Source of the DNA: Alphaproteobacteria bacterium AO1-B
Lineage (GTDB): Bacteria > Pseudomonadota > Alphaproteobacteria > Rhizobiales > Stappiaceae
Direction of reading: 5' to 3'
Assembly (NCBI GenBank): GCA_001890945.1
Contig: MLAX01000002.1
Location: 372,001 to 436,000, forward strand
Length of the DNA: 64,000 bases
Shown: positions 1 through 9,623 of the stretch, piece after piece
Layout of the letters: every line of letters starts with the position of its first letter
Position numbering within the stretch: position 1 is the stretch's first letter
Notes under the pieces: generated by a model
The model's database searches: none
What the model saw: only the letters and a program-made list of their open reading frames with translations
Told to the model about the DNA's origin: nothing
Position numbers and translations under genes: made by a program

Positions 1-1081
1 TTGCCCAGTAGAACGTTTCAAGCGGATGCAGGCGCTGGCGCTGCAATTGCAGGACCTTGTAGCCTTCATCCAGCGTGCGCAGCATGGAATAGCTGGTTCC
101 GCCGCCAATGTCGGTCGCGATCGAGGCTTTTATGCCGGCTGCTTCTGTCCGTTTTTTGTCGAACAGACCGCTGCCCAGGTACAGATTGGAGGTCGGACAG
201 AACACGGCGACAGAACCGGTTTCCTGCATCACGCCCAATTCCCGGTCATTCATGTGGATGCAATGGCCCAGTAGTGTTTTGGGCCCCAGAAGTCCGAAGT
301 CTTCGTAGACACCCAAATAGTCTTGTGCGTCCGGGTAGAGCTCCTTCGTGAAGGCAATCTCGTTGTGGTTCTCATTGATGTGGGTCTGCAGATGGCAGTC
401 CGGATACTCTCTCAGGAGCGTGCCGGCTGCTTCCAGCTGCTGGGGCGTCGAAGTGATCGCAAACCGCGGCGTGATGACGTAGTGGGCGCGACCTTTGCCG
501 TGCCATTTCTCCAAAAGTGCCTTGCTGTCAGTGTAGGCGCTTTCGGCAGTGTCGCAGAGGGCTTCCGGCGCATTGCGGTCCATCATCGTCTTGCCGCCGA
601 GCATCAGCATGCCCCGGCGGCCGGCCTCCTCGAAATACGCCTCGACCGAATTCGGATGACTGGAACAGTAGGCGACTGCCGTCGTCGTACCGTTTGCAAG
701 CAAACAGTCGTAGAAGCCGTGTGCGATCCGGTCACCGTGTGTTTTGTCGGCGAATTTCTGTTCGGCCGGGAAGGTGTAGTCGTTCAACCAGTCCAGCAGC
801 TGATCGGCCCAAGAGGCGATGACCTGCACTTGCGGAAAATGCAAATGCGTATCGATGAAACCGGGCATCAGCAAATACGGCCGGTGATCGATTTCCTCAA
901 ATGGCTCTAAAGCTGCGGCTTTGACATCGGCATACGAACCGCGTGCCTTGATCACTCCATCGGAAATCAGGAGCGCGCCATCGTCTTCATAGGTATAGGC
1001 GGATGTGTCCTCAGGGCCGCCGGGCGCGGAGGTGAAGGTCAGCAGTCTGCCGCGCAGAAGTTTTGCCGTTGTGTCTGCCAA
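1..1081 (-). CDS. guaD: Guanine deaminase (C-terminus beyond window edge)
   Basis: Zinc amidohydrolase that deaminates guanine to xanthine in purine breakdown, cytosolic. Reading the minus strand gives a continuous frame of about 360 residues. Seen: the metal motif HLH at residues 79-81 (context GFIDTHLHFPQ), HINENHNEI, GHCIHMND and, near the edge, ATDIGGGTSYSM, the usual order for guanine deaminases. The family is about 430 residues, so some 70 are missing. I chose a TTG start because no ATG lies near and an AGGGA ribosome site sits about 9 nt upstream; the start is less sure than the identity. It is divergent from the agmatinase gene, with about 250 bp between them that hold no gene. Confidence 0.93.
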   Translation of the reverse strand, partial: MADTTAKLLRGRLLTFTSAPGGPEDTSAYTYEDDGALLISDGVIKARGSYADVKAAALEPFEEIDHRPYLLMPGFIDTHLHFPQVQVIASWADQLLDWLNDYTFPAEQKFADKTHGDRIAHGFYDCLLANGTTTAVAYCSSHPNSVEAYFEEAGRRGMLMLGGKTMMDRNAPEALCDTAESAYTDSKALLEKWHGKGRAHYVITPRFAITSTPQQLEAAGTLLREYPDCHLQTHINENHNEIAFTKELYPDAQDYLGVYEDFGLLGPKTLLGHCIHMNDRELGVMQETGSVAVFCPTSNLYLGSGLFDKKRTEAAGIKASIATDIGGGTSYSMLRTLDEGYKVLQLQRQRLHPLETFYWA

Positions 1082-1334
1082 ATCTCTATGTCCCTGAAAT
1101 TATGCTGCCGGAGCCCGCTGTGCGAGGCAAGGCCTTTTAGACGCGATCCGGGAGGGCGGCAACGCGAGATACATTCAGAATTTCAAGAAAGACCTCCATG
1201 AGAGGGCCGCCCAAATGGCATTCTCACTTTGACGGTAAGTTGCAAATCTCTTCAGCGGCCGGGTCTGAATGAATGCTTGAGGTTGTCGATAGACTGCGGT
1301 TAAGTGCCTGCAGTTCTTTTGATAAAGGTGCCCC

Positions 1335-2306
1335 ATGGCTGTTGATTTGCCCCGTCAGACCGACAATGCGTTCCTTGGTGATTCTCTGAAAGGAGGGTCG
1401 CACGAGCCGACTTATGGCGGCGTCTTGTCGTTCATGCGCCGGCGGTACAGCCGCGATTTGACCGGGGTCGATCTGGCCGTCTGGGGGATTCCGTTTGACG
1501 CTTCCGTTTCAAATCGGCCTGGTGCTCGTTTCGGACCACAGGGCGTGCGCCGAGCATCGGCTATTTTTGATGGGGATCCGCAATACCCCTTCGAGTTTGA
1601 TCCGTTCGAAACACTGGCTTGTGTCGATTATGGGGATTGCGTTTTTGATTATGGCCACAACCGGGATATCCCAGGACACATTGAAGCACAGGCGCGAGAG
1701 ATCCTGCAGAGTGGCACGCATCTCTTTTCCATCGGAGGCGATCATTTCGTCACCTATCCCTTGTTGAAGGCGCATGTCGAAAAGCATGGACCTTTGGCCC
1801 TCGTTCAGTTCGACGCGCACCAGGACACTTGGGATGACAAGGGAGACCGGATCGATCATGGCACCTTTGTCGGCCGGGCGGTTCGAGAAGGTCTGATTGA
1901 CCCGGAAAAATCAATTCAGATTGGTATCCGGACGCACGCGCCGGAAACTTGCGGCCTCGAAATTCTTTACGGCGAAGAAGTGGAGCTGCTTGGGGTCAAC
2001 GGCGTGGTCGAACTGGTCAAGGACCGGGTCGGTGATGCCAAGGCCTACATGACGTTCGACATTGATTGCCTTGATCCCGCGTTCGCGCCAGGAACTGGAA
2101 CGCCTGTTGCGGGTGGTCTTACGAGCCGCGAGGCGTTGATGATCTTGCGCCGGCTGGGGGATCTGAACTTCGTGGGTGGGGATGTTGTTGAAGTCGCCCC
2201 AGCCTATGATCATGCCGACATCACATCAATTGCAGGCGCAAGCGTGGCGTTGATGTATATCGGATTGCTTGCGGAAAAGCAGCGTCAGCGGACGGACGGT
2301 CTTTGA
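1335..2306 (+). CDS. speB: Agmatinase / ureohydrolase family protein
   Basis: Binuclear manganese ureohydrolase that splits urea from a guanidino compound; agmatine to putrescine is the usual assignment. Seen over 323 residues: GGDH with H137, DAHQD with D160, H162 and D164, and the second metal motif FDIDCLDP with D242 and D244, followed by GTGTPVAGG. All metal ligands of the family are present. Guanidinobutyrase and other amidinohydrolases share these motifs, so the substrate is not fixed by sequence. A second agmatine-type enzyme, a deiminase, is coded at about 33-34 kb. The 3' end overlaps the convergent membrane-protein gene by 22 bp. Confidence 0.85.
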   Translation: MAVDLPRQTDNAFLGDSLKGGSHEPTYGGVLSFMRRRYSRDLTGVDLAVWGIPFDASVSNRPGARFGPQGVRRASAIFDGDPQYPFEFDPFETLACVDYGDCVFDYGHNRDIPGHIEAQAREILQSGTHLFSIGGDHFVTYPLLKAHVEKHGPLALVQFDAHQDTWDDKGDRIDHGTFVGRAVREGLIDPEKSIQIGIRTHAPETCGLEILYGEEVELLGVNGVVELVKDRVGDAKAYMTFDIDCLDPAFAPGTGTPVAGGLTSREALMILRRLGDLNFVGGDVVEVAPAYDHADITSIAGASVALMYIGLLAEKQRQRTDGL

Positions 2307-2920
2307 CGTTGACGGCCGAGATCGGACGTCATGTGTCCGTCGGATAAGCCTTTGAATGACTTGTTGTTGTCGTTGGCTTTTTGTGTGTCCCAGAAGCGGT
2401 AGAGCGGATGGGTTGTCTTGTTTTGGCTGTAATAGGCAGACAGTTGCTTCCACAAAACGTACTGGGTGATCATGGCGACAATCACACCTGTGACAGCCAC
2501 AAGTAGCGATAACATCAAACCACCCAAGATGGTGATAGCAAGCGCTGTCCACGCAGTCAGGTAAAGACCCAGCATTGGTCCTTGTTGACCTTTGGTTTCT
2601 CTCAGTTGATTGAGCCAGATACGTTCCCCGTAGGCAGCCTCCCGGCATAACCGCAGGCTGTTTATCGGAACATACCGAGACAGGGCTACCACAACCCAAC
2701 ATGTCCAGAGTGCGAGAATGCCAGCATAGAACGGGCCGATCCAAAGCGCCGTCCAGCTTGCAGCCGAAGCACATGCAGGGACAACTATGCGCGCTGCCAT
2801 GACAGACGCTTTTACCGGGGCAGGTGAACCAGACCGTGCAGTGTAGCGCGCTGACCCGGTTGGTCCGGCCCAGTGTGCCGGTCTTCCATCATCAGAATGA
2901 AGCAGAGGCGGTGTGTGCAT
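2285..2920 (-). CDS. Small membrane protein of unknown function
   Basis: I do not recognise a family. From the ATG at 2920 the product has about 211 residues. It shows two or three hydrophobic stretches (FYAGILALWTCWVVVAL, then ALAITILGGLMLSLLVAVTGVIVAMI split by few polar residues) and a polar, basic C-terminal tail, consistent with an inner-membrane protein. The open frame extends further upstream to 3013, but that part is basic and unlike a protein start. It is convergent with, and overlaps by 22 bp, the agmatinase gene, so the extreme C-terminus is constrained by both frames. Function unknown. Confidence 0.55.
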   Translation of the reverse strand: MHTPPLLHSDDGRPAHWAGPTGSARYTARSGSPAPVKASVMAARIVVPACASAASWTALWIGPFYAGILALWTCWVVVALSRYVPINSLRLCREAAYGERIWLNQLRETKGQQGPMLGLYLTAWTALAITILGGLMLSLLVAVTGVIVAMITQYVLWKQLSAYYSQNKTTHPLYRFWDTQKANDNNKSFKGLSDGHMTSDLGRQRQRPSVR

Positions 2921-3202
2921 GATCTGGATTTGTTTCCCTTCGTAAGAACCTATACCGCGCGCTAAACGGGTTTTGCAAACCGGGAAAAGCAAGCGGCTTG
3001 GCAAAGTTGACAATAATCAGACAAGGCTTTGGTTCGGTTTTGCTCTCATGCGGCGTTTCTGGGGTTGGATTAACGGAAAATCAAACCAAACACACAGAGC
3101 TTGTGCGGGATTAATGCATGTAAACGCTTTGGCAGTCTGGAATGTGTTACTAGGATGGTCTGCAAGAAAAAGTGATAAGCAGATGCGGTTGAAGGCGGAT
3201 CC

Positions 3203-5536
3203 ATGACGGATCAACAGGTGTCTCAGGGAAGAAACGAAGGCCCAACAGGTTTTGCCGATTGGCAAGCCATGAAATCCCTTGCGACCAGACTGGAAGAGTT
3301 GAACACAACAGCGTGCTTTGACAGCTCTCTGGACATGTTTGGCGATCTGGACTGGCTTCAGCAGCTGGTGAACCTCGTTTCCGATTATGTCTATGTAAAA
3401 GACCGCCGGTCGCGATTTGTCATGGCAAATGACAAGGTCGCTGAAGATATGGGCCGGTCAACCAGTTCGGAGTTGATTGGCAAGTCCGATTTGGAGTTGC
3501 ATCCACCCGAGGTCGGGCAGGTGTTCTACGAGGACGAGCAGTCCATGATGCGTGAAGGCCGGGATTTGGTCGACATTATGGACCGTATCCTTTTGCCCGA
3601 CGGCACCGAAAAGTGGTTTTCATCATCCAAATATCCGATCCGCAAAGAAAACGGTGATGTTGTCGGGATTGTCGGTATTTCCCGAGATGTAACGGAGCGC
3701 CAAAACGCTGAGAAATTGCAGCGGGGTCAGAACGAGATCCTGAAGAAACTTGTGAGCGGTTTGCCGCTGCAGGATGTTTTGAATTCGCTCGTGCTCATGA
3801 TCGAAGGGCAGCTGGAAAGCGGCATGGGTTCCGTCATGCTGGTGGACGACAGCGGTAATCATATCCTGTCTGCGTCCGGTCCGAACTTGCCCCAGAGCTA
3901 TCTGGAGTTGGTTGATGGCATCGAGATTGGTCCAAGAGTAGGGTCTTGTGGAACGGCTGTTTTTCGAAAGGAAGCAGTGTTCGTCGAGGATATTTTCGAC
4001 AGCGAGCTGTGGGCAGAGTATGTCGAACTCGTTCGCGAATATGACCTGAAATCGTGCTGGTCCGTTCCGTTTTTCTCCGGGGATGGCAAGGTGTTGGGGA
4101 CCTTTGCATTCTACTGGACCGATGTTCGGGCCCCTTCAGAGCGGGAAGAGAAAATTGTTCGCGAAGCTGCGCATTTGGCTTCCATTGCGGTTGAACGCGA
4201 CCGGGCGGAAAAAAGGATCCGGTATCTTGCAGATCATGACCCGCTGACGGGATTACCGAACCGCCGGAAGTTCAAACGGAAGCTGGAAGCTAAAATCGAA
4301 GCAAGCCGACAGACCGGCGAACCGGTTGCTGTCGTGTTCGTGGACATGGACAACTTCAAGTTCATCAACGACAGCTATGGGCATGCTGTGGGCGACGACG
4401 TGTTGTCTACTGTCGCGGATCGCATCCTCGAATCCCACAACACCACTTTTGAGACGATAAGGTTCGGCGGGGACGAATTTGTCCTCTTCGTAGATGGCCC
4501 TACCGCGCAGAAGTCGGAACTAAAGGACTATCTGGCGCGCATGCGCGCCGAAATTCTGAAAACAATCGAGCTGGACACCCTGACGCTTCACGTGACCTGT
4601 TCGATCGGGGCAGCGGTCTTCCCGTTAGATGGCGACACGGCCGATGAAGTTTTGAAGAACGCTGACCAGGCGATGTTTGAAGCCAAGAACCTGGGCCGGG
4701 ACAATTTTTTCATTTTCGATCGGGAAACAGCGCCGGCGGGTGTCAACCGGCTAAAGCTGGTTGAAGAGCTGCGTCGAGGCATCAACAACAATGAACTGTT
4801 CCTGGAGTATCAGCCACAGATCGATCTGATGAGTGGCCGGATCGTTGGTGCCGAGGCGTTGGTGCGGTGGACACACCCGGAACGCGGGAGACTAATGCCC
4901 GGCGAGTTTATTGAGATTGCGGAACAAACCGGCGCGATTATTTCCCTTGGCCGCTGGGTCCTGAACGAAGCATGCCGTCAAAACAAAGCCTGGCAGGACG
5001 CTGGTCTTCCGCACATAACAATCGCGGTAAATGTCTCTGCGAACCAATTCCGTGACAAGGCTCTTTTGTCAGATGTGTTTTCCGCGCTGGACACAAGCGG
5101 TTTGGATGCGCGGTATCTGGAACTTGAGTTTACTGAAAGCCTTGTCATCCAGAATGTGGAACAGGCCGTCGCTTTGATGGAAGATTTCCGGCGGATCGGC
5201 ATTCATTTGGCGATTGACGACTTCGGCACCGGTTACTCCAGCCTTGTCGCTTTGAAGAATTTTCCTTTGAACCGGCTGAAGATTGACCAAAGCTTCATCC
5301 GGGATCTCGAATACAAGGAAAGCGACCGCGCAATAGTGCGAGCGATTATCAGCCTCGGGCGGGAACTGGGGCTAAACGTTGTCGCCGAAGGTGTCGAAAC
5401 GGCAAAACAGCAAGCGTTCCTGCTGAGCTGCCGGTGTGAGACCACGCAAGGTTACCATTTCGGCCGGCCTATGGCGGCCGACAAGTTCTCAAAACTTCTC
5501 GGGATGACCAGAACACCGTTGGATGTGGCGCTCTAA
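3203..5536 (+). CDS. PAS-GAF-GGDEF-EAL cyclic-di-GMP signalling protein
   Basis: Cytosolic sensor enzyme of 777 residues for cyclic-di-GMP turnover. Domain order seen: PAS about 50-165 (ending in a GIVGISRDVTERQ PAC-like segment), GAF about 170-330, GGDEF about 340-500, EAL about 515-770. The cyclase motif is intact (RFGGDEF near 420). The phosphodiesterase side keeps EALVRW near 551, ELEFTES, DDFGTGYSSL, KIDQSF and VVAEGVET, so both activities are possible. No RxxD inhibitory site lies at the usual spacing before GGDEF. No membrane segment is visible. A strong terminator follows at 5592. The signal sensed is not deducible. Confidence 0.93.
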   Translation: MTDQQVSQGRNEGPTGFADWQAMKSLATRLEELNTTACFDSSLDMFGDLDWLQQLVNLVSDYVYVKDRRSRFVMANDKVAEDMGRSTSSELIGKSDLELHPPEVGQVFYEDEQSMMREGRDLVDIMDRILLPDGTEKWFSSSKYPIRKENGDVVGIVGISRDVTERQNAEKLQRGQNEILKKLVSGLPLQDVLNSLVLMIEGQLESGMGSVMLVDDSGNHILSASGPNLPQSYLELVDGIEIGPRVGSCGTAVFRKEAVFVEDIFDSELWAEYVELVREYDLKSCWSVPFFSGDGKVLGTFAFYWTDVRAPSEREEKIVREAAHLASIAVERDRAEKRIRYLADHDPLTGLPNRRKFKRKLEAKIEASRQTGEPVAVVFVDMDNFKFINDSYGHAVGDDVLSTVADRILESHNTTFETIRFGGDEFVLFVDGPTAQKSELKDYLARMRAEILKTIELDTLTLHVTCSIGAAVFPLDGDTADEVLKNADQAMFEAKNLGRDNFFIFDRETAPAGVNRLKLVEELRRGINNNELFLEYQPQIDLMSGRIVGAEALVRWTHPERGRLMPGEFIEIAEQTGAIISLGRWVLNEACRQNKAWQDAGLPHITIAVNVSANQFRDKALLSDVFSALDTSGLDARYLELEFTESLVIQNVEQAVALMEDFRRIGIHLAIDDFGTGYSSLVALKNFPLNRLKIDQSFIRDLEYKESDRAIVRAIISLGRELGLNVVAEGVETAKQQAFLLSCRCETTQGYHFGRPMAADKFSKLLGMTRTPLDVAL

Positions 5537-5591
5537 ACTATGTCTGCCTGTTGCAGGTCGCTTACTGCGAGAAAGCTTGCGGGGAAACACA

Positions 5592-5633
5592 AGAAGGCAC
5601 GAAAAGATGGCTCAGATCCGTGCCTTCTTTTTT
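5592..5633 (+). terminator. Rho-independent terminator
   Basis: Perfect 10-bp inverted repeat AGAAGGCACG (5592-5601) and CGTGCCTTCT (5619-5628) with a 17-nt loop, running into a T-rich tail (5627-5633). It ends the GGDEF-EAL transcript just before the convergent phaC stop. Confidence 0.85.
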
Positions 5634-5638
5634 AGAGC

Positions 5639-7444
5639 TCAGACCCGGTTCATCACATAACTTCCCGGGGCGTCTTCGAGTATCTTGACCCGGTTGGCGC
5701 CAGGTTTGCGCGGCTTGGCTTCAGCCGGATCGTTTTTGCGGATCCACTCGTCCCAATAGGGCCACCAGGATCCGGGGTGCTCTTCCGCGTTTTTCAACCA
5801 GTTTTCGAGTGTCCCTCGCGCTTCGCCGCCGGTCCAATACTGGTACTTGTTTTTGACGGGCGGATTGACGACGCCAGCAATATGGCCGGAACCCGACAGC
5901 ACATATTCCACCGGTCCACCAAAACAGCCCGACCCCAAGAACACAGATTTTGGCGGCGCGATGTGATCTTCGCGGGTTGCGAGGTTGAAGATCGGGATCT
6001 TGACCCTGGACAGGTCAAGTGTTTCGCCGCCGATTTCCATCTCGCCTTTTGAGAGCTTGTTGTCGAGGTAACAATTGCGAAGATAGAAGGAGTGGTTCGC
6101 TGCAGGCATGCGGGTAGAATCTGAGTTCCAGTACAAGAGGTCGAACGGGAAGGGCTCTTTCCCCTTCAAGTAGTTGTTCACCACATAAGACCAGATGAGG
6201 TCATTGGACCGGAGCATGTTAAAGGCCGACGACATCTTGGACCCGTCTAGATAGCCGCTTTCTGCCATGCGCTTCTCCAGGATGGAGATTTGTTCTTCGT
6301 CGACAAACACCTTGAGATCACCCGCGTAGGTGAAATCGACCTGAGTCGTGAAGAAGGTTGCCGTCTTGATCCGGTCGTCGCCGGTCTGCGCCATGTAGGC
6401 CAGCGTTACGGCGAGGAGTGTGCCGCCAACGCAATAGCCGATTGCATTAACCTCTTCCAGGCGGGTGGCGCGCTTGATGACATCCAGCGTGTTGAGGATG
6501 CCCTCTTTCATGTAGTGCTCAAAGCTTTTTTGAGCTTGCCGTTCGTCCGGATTGACCCAGGAGATCACGAACACCGTGTGGCCTTGATCCACGGCCCACT
6601 TGATGAAGGATTTCTCCGGGTTGAGGTCGAGGATGTAGAACTTGTTGATCCACGGCGGCACGATCATCAAGGGGCGCTTCAAGACTGTGTCCGTAGTCGG
6701 GTCGTACTGGATGACCTGGCACACGTCGTTTTGCGCGATGACCTTGCCCTTGGTGGTTCCGAGGTTTTCGCCGAGTTTAAATTTCGACGGATCTGTTTGC
6801 CGGATCTTCAGTTCGCCCTTGCCGGTCTTCAGGTCCTCGGCCAGATGCTCCATTCCCTTGACGAGATTTTCGCCGTTGCTCTCCATGGTCAGACGCAGGA
6901 GTTCAGGATTGGTCAGAAGGAAATTCGACGGCGAGAGTGCGTTGGAAATCTGTGTGACGTAGAACTCGGCCTTGTGGCGGGTGTGCTCGTCCAGTCCCTG
7001 GGCTTCGTGGACCATCTCTTCGGCCCACTGACTGGTGATGAGATAAATCTGTTTGACGAAATCGAAATACTGATTGTTTTCCCAGTCGGGATCAGCAAAC
7101 CGCTTGTCCGTTACCGGGGCTTTGACGGCCGGCTCCGACTGTTCGCCCATCATCCGTTTCAGTGACGAATTCCAGAGATCGATGTAGCCGCTCCACAATC
7201 GGCCCTGCGCCTCCAGAGCCCGCTGCGGATCAGACGCCCAGTATTCGCCAACCTGAGCGAGTGTCTTGACCACTCCGGTGAGTTCGTCCGTCGATTCGTG
7301 CGTAATCTTGCCTTGCTCGCGCGGCTCGATATACGCAGCGAGCGCCTTGCCTGCATTTTCCAATGTCTTCGCAAGATTTTGCGCGAAAGCTTCTGGATTG
7401 TTGATGATGTATTGCAACATGGGATGCTGGCGGTCATCAGCCAT
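5639..7444 (-). CDS. phaC: Class I poly(3-hydroxyalkanoate) synthase
   Basis: Polymerises (R)-3-hydroxyacyl-CoA into storage polyester on granules. The 601-residue length and the lipase-like box GYCVGG, with nucleophile C338, plus D493 (context TREDHIAP) and H521 (context GSGHIAGV) give the full catalytic triad of class I synthases. The ATG is preceded by GGAGGAAT in the minus strand, a strong ribosome site. No phaE, phaA, phaB or phasin gene is nearby; the gene stands alone, convergent with the GGDEF-EAL gene and divergent from a small lipoprotein gene. Confidence 0.95.
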   Translation of the reverse strand: MADDRQHPMLQYIINNPEAFAQNLAKTLENAGKALAAYIEPREQGKITHESTDELTGVVKTLAQVGEYWASDPQRALEAQGRLWSGYIDLWNSSLKRMMGEQSEPAVKAPVTDKRFADPDWENNQYFDFVKQIYLITSQWAEEMVHEAQGLDEHTRHKAEFYVTQISNALSPSNFLLTNPELLRLTMESNGENLVKGMEHLAEDLKTGKGELKIRQTDPSKFKLGENLGTTKGKVIAQNDVCQVIQYDPTTDTVLKRPLMIVPPWINKFYILDLNPEKSFIKWAVDQGHTVFVISWVNPDERQAQKSFEHYMKEGILNTLDVIKRATRLEEVNAIGYCVGGTLLAVTLAYMAQTGDDRIKTATFFTTQVDFTYAGDLKVFVDEEQISILEKRMAESGYLDGSKMSSAFNMLRSNDLIWSYVVNNYLKGKEPFPFDLLYWNSDSTRMPAANHSFYLRNCYLDNKLSKGEMEIGGETLDLSRVKIPIFNLATREDHIAPPKSVFLGSGCFGGPVEYVLSGSGHIAGVVNPPVKNKYQYWTGGEARGTLENWLKNAEEHPGSWWPYWDEWIRKNDPAEAKPRKPGANRVKILEDAPGSYVMNRV

Positions 7445-7688
7445 AAGCAGGGATTCCTCCGACTTCCGGTCTTCTTAACTGCCGTCTGGAGTCGGCAGTC
7501 TGTTGGGCGGTTCCTCAGCGTTATGTGTTTCTATTTGCGCTTGTATTCGGAACGTCAGTTTCATTTATGGCACAACGTTCCGGCGCCGTCGATTGGTTTC
7601 CATAACGCGTATTGCCGCTGTGCTAGAGGACTTGTGTGACACTTCGATGGAAGTATGATCACAGTTGTAGATGAGGGAGACGGCAATC

Positions 7689-7931
7689 ATGCGGGTGCGG
7701 CGCGATCTCTGTTTGGTGTTCTTGGGGGTATCCATTCTCCAATCCTGCGCCGTTGGTCCCGGCACGCCGCTCGTCAAAGCGGTGAACCCGGACCAAAAAA
7801 CACGATCAGGCACCGTGCAGCCGCCAACGGGTTACGGTCCGCCAAACGCGTCCGCGCAGTCCAAAGGCCTGATCAACCCGTTGGAGCGGGCCGAGACGGA
7901 AGAATATCTAAAAACTCTCGCAGACGAGTAG
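7689..7931 (+). CDS. Small putative lipoprotein
   Basis: About 80 residues. A basic start (MRVRRDL), a hydrophobic stretch and the lipobox LQSC give a mature lipid-anchored protein of about 60 residues rich in Pro, Gly and Asn. An in-frame ATG six codons earlier exists, but AGGGAGAC lies at the right distance before the ATG at 7689, which also gives the better signal peptide. No known family recognised. It is divergent from phaC; no link to PHA can be shown. Confidence 0.6.
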   Translation: MRVRRDLCLVFLGVSILQSCAVGPGTPLVKAVNPDQKTRSGTVQPPTGYGPPNASAQSKGLINPLERAETEEYLKTLADE

Positions 7932-8185
7932 TGAACAGATCGTCACGGCCTTAGCACTGAGTGCGGCGGACTGCCTCTAACGCTCCGGTCTATTCTTCCA
8001 CAATGGCACTGAGTGTCAGTTTTATCATAGCCTCAGCAGATGCACCTAACGTCACCTCCCGATAAAATTAGCGAGTGCCGTTACGTAAAACAACTTTGGA
8101 TAACTTTGAAACTTTGGTATGCCACTTGCGGGTGAGCACATACCTTGTTGGGCAGAAATGTGGTCCCGGCGTTTTGGGGGCGCTC

Positions 8186-9412
8186 GTGCTTGATGTGAAG
8201 ACTATACTGTTTTCCCTAGTTGTCGCTGAGCTGACAGCCAGTGCTGTCTTGTGCTTTCTTTTCTTCTTCTGGAAACATCGTGACCGGGCAGGGCATTTGT
8301 CCTTCGGGCTCTGGTCTATTGCGTTCCTGCTTGGGGCGATCGGTACACTGCTCATAGGCTTCCGTGGTGTGTTGCCTGACGACCTGACCATCATTGCAGC
8401 GAATTTTCTTATCCTTTTTGCAACTGGACTGAGACGCAGCGGTGTCGCGGCTTTCTTTTGTCAGCCTTTGCGCCTTTGGATTGCTGCAGGGTTTGCTGGG
8501 GTCTGGCTATTACTCTGCTCGGTTCCAGACTTTGCGACAACATTGTCCAGCCGGGTGGCTTACGTACAACCGGTTATGATCCTCTACATCGCATGGTCGG
8601 CCATAATCTGCTTGCGCTGGAATACAGAAAACCTTGTCACGCCGAAGGTGTACGCTTTCAGTGCAGCTCTGGAAACGAGCGCGCATTTCAGTTTGCTGAC
8701 CGCACTTGGATTTGGCGCTGAAAACGGGCTGTTCGAAGCGATCAGCGGTCATGTCATTTTGATTGCACTGCTGCTTATCCTGGTTGCCATGGTACTTTCC
8801 ATGTTTACCGCTCTCGCGATGCCGATCGAGCGATCACTTTTGCAATTCAAATCGGCCGCCTATCGCGATTGTCTAACGGGATTGCCCAACCGCCGGGCGG
8901 TGTTTGAAAGGGCGGCAACGTTCACGTCAGTCTCCGGCGCAAACAACTGTCTCACGGTGATCCGGTTTGACATTGATGAGTTCAAGAGGGTCAACGACAA
9001 ACACGGCCATGCAACCGGTGACTTGGTCCTTCAAGTGTTCGGCCGGGTTTGCGAGGAAACAAGACCGGCGGATACGGTTGCAGGCCGGCTGGGCGGTGAT
9101 GAGTTTGTCATTCTGTCCACCAGGATGGAGCCAAACCAAGCTCGGATTCTTGCCGAAAGGATACGGGCTCATTTCGCTGCTGCCTGTTCGGAGGAGACAG
9201 AGGGTTCGGTTCAGGTTGGACTAAGTGCTGGCGTCAGTTCTGTACCGCTTGATCTCGGACTGGATGAGGCCTTGGAAATTGCAGACAGAGCTATGTACGA
9301 AGCCAAAGCGTGCGGCCGGGGCAAAACGGTTGTCGGCTCCGCAGAAAAGGCCAGGGTTTTTTCTGGCACTGAAGACGCACAATTCGCTTTTTATAACCCC
9401 CATCCGGCATAG
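8186..9412 (+). CDS. Membrane-anchored diguanylate cyclase (GGDEF)
   Basis: Makes cyclic-di-GMP from two GTP. The N-terminal half has about six or seven hydrophobic helices with no recognised sensor family; the C-terminal 170 residues form a GGDEF domain (FDIDEFKRVNDKHGHATGD, RLGGDEF). An RPAD sequence precedes GGDEF but is one residue further away than a standard inhibitory site. The open frame begins at 8075, but the GTG at 8186 directly before the first helix has a GGGGG ribosome site, so I prefer it; the start is uncertain. Confidence 0.85.
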   Translation: MLDVKTILFSLVVAELTASAVLCFLFFFWKHRDRAGHLSFGLWSIAFLLGAIGTLLIGFRGVLPDDLTIIAANFLILFATGLRRSGVAAFFCQPLRLWIAAGFAGVWLLLCSVPDFATTLSSRVAYVQPVMILYIAWSAIICLRWNTENLVTPKVYAFSAALETSAHFSLLTALGFGAENGLFEAISGHVILIALLLILVAMVLSMFTALAMPIERSLLQFKSAAYRDCLTGLPNRRAVFERAATFTSVSGANNCLTVIRFDIDEFKRVNDKHGHATGDLVLQVFGRVCEETRPADTVAGRLGGDEFVILSTRMEPNQARILAERIRAHFAAACSEETEGSVQVGLSAGVSSVPLDLGLDEALEIADRAMYEAKACGRGKTVVGSAEKARVFSGTEDAQFAFYNPHPA

Positions 9413-9623
9413 CTGCCCGTTACCGAGCCTTCTAATTGGCGCGCTTTACCCATTCTCGCGGGCGTTCTTGGCAGGCCCCGGCCAAACTTACCTGTTCCCA
9501 CATTTAGGTGGCTAGGCGCTCAAAGATGGGTGCGAAACTTGAAAAGGCCTGTTAAAAGGGCGCGCAACCTGCTCACCGCGCAGGTGCGAATTACCCATTT
9601 TCAAGCCGCAAGGATCCGCGCCC

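Noticed and set aside
6290..7165. 291-codon + strand frame inside phaC
   Set aside because: Antisense of a conserved enzyme with its full catalytic triad; no independent support.
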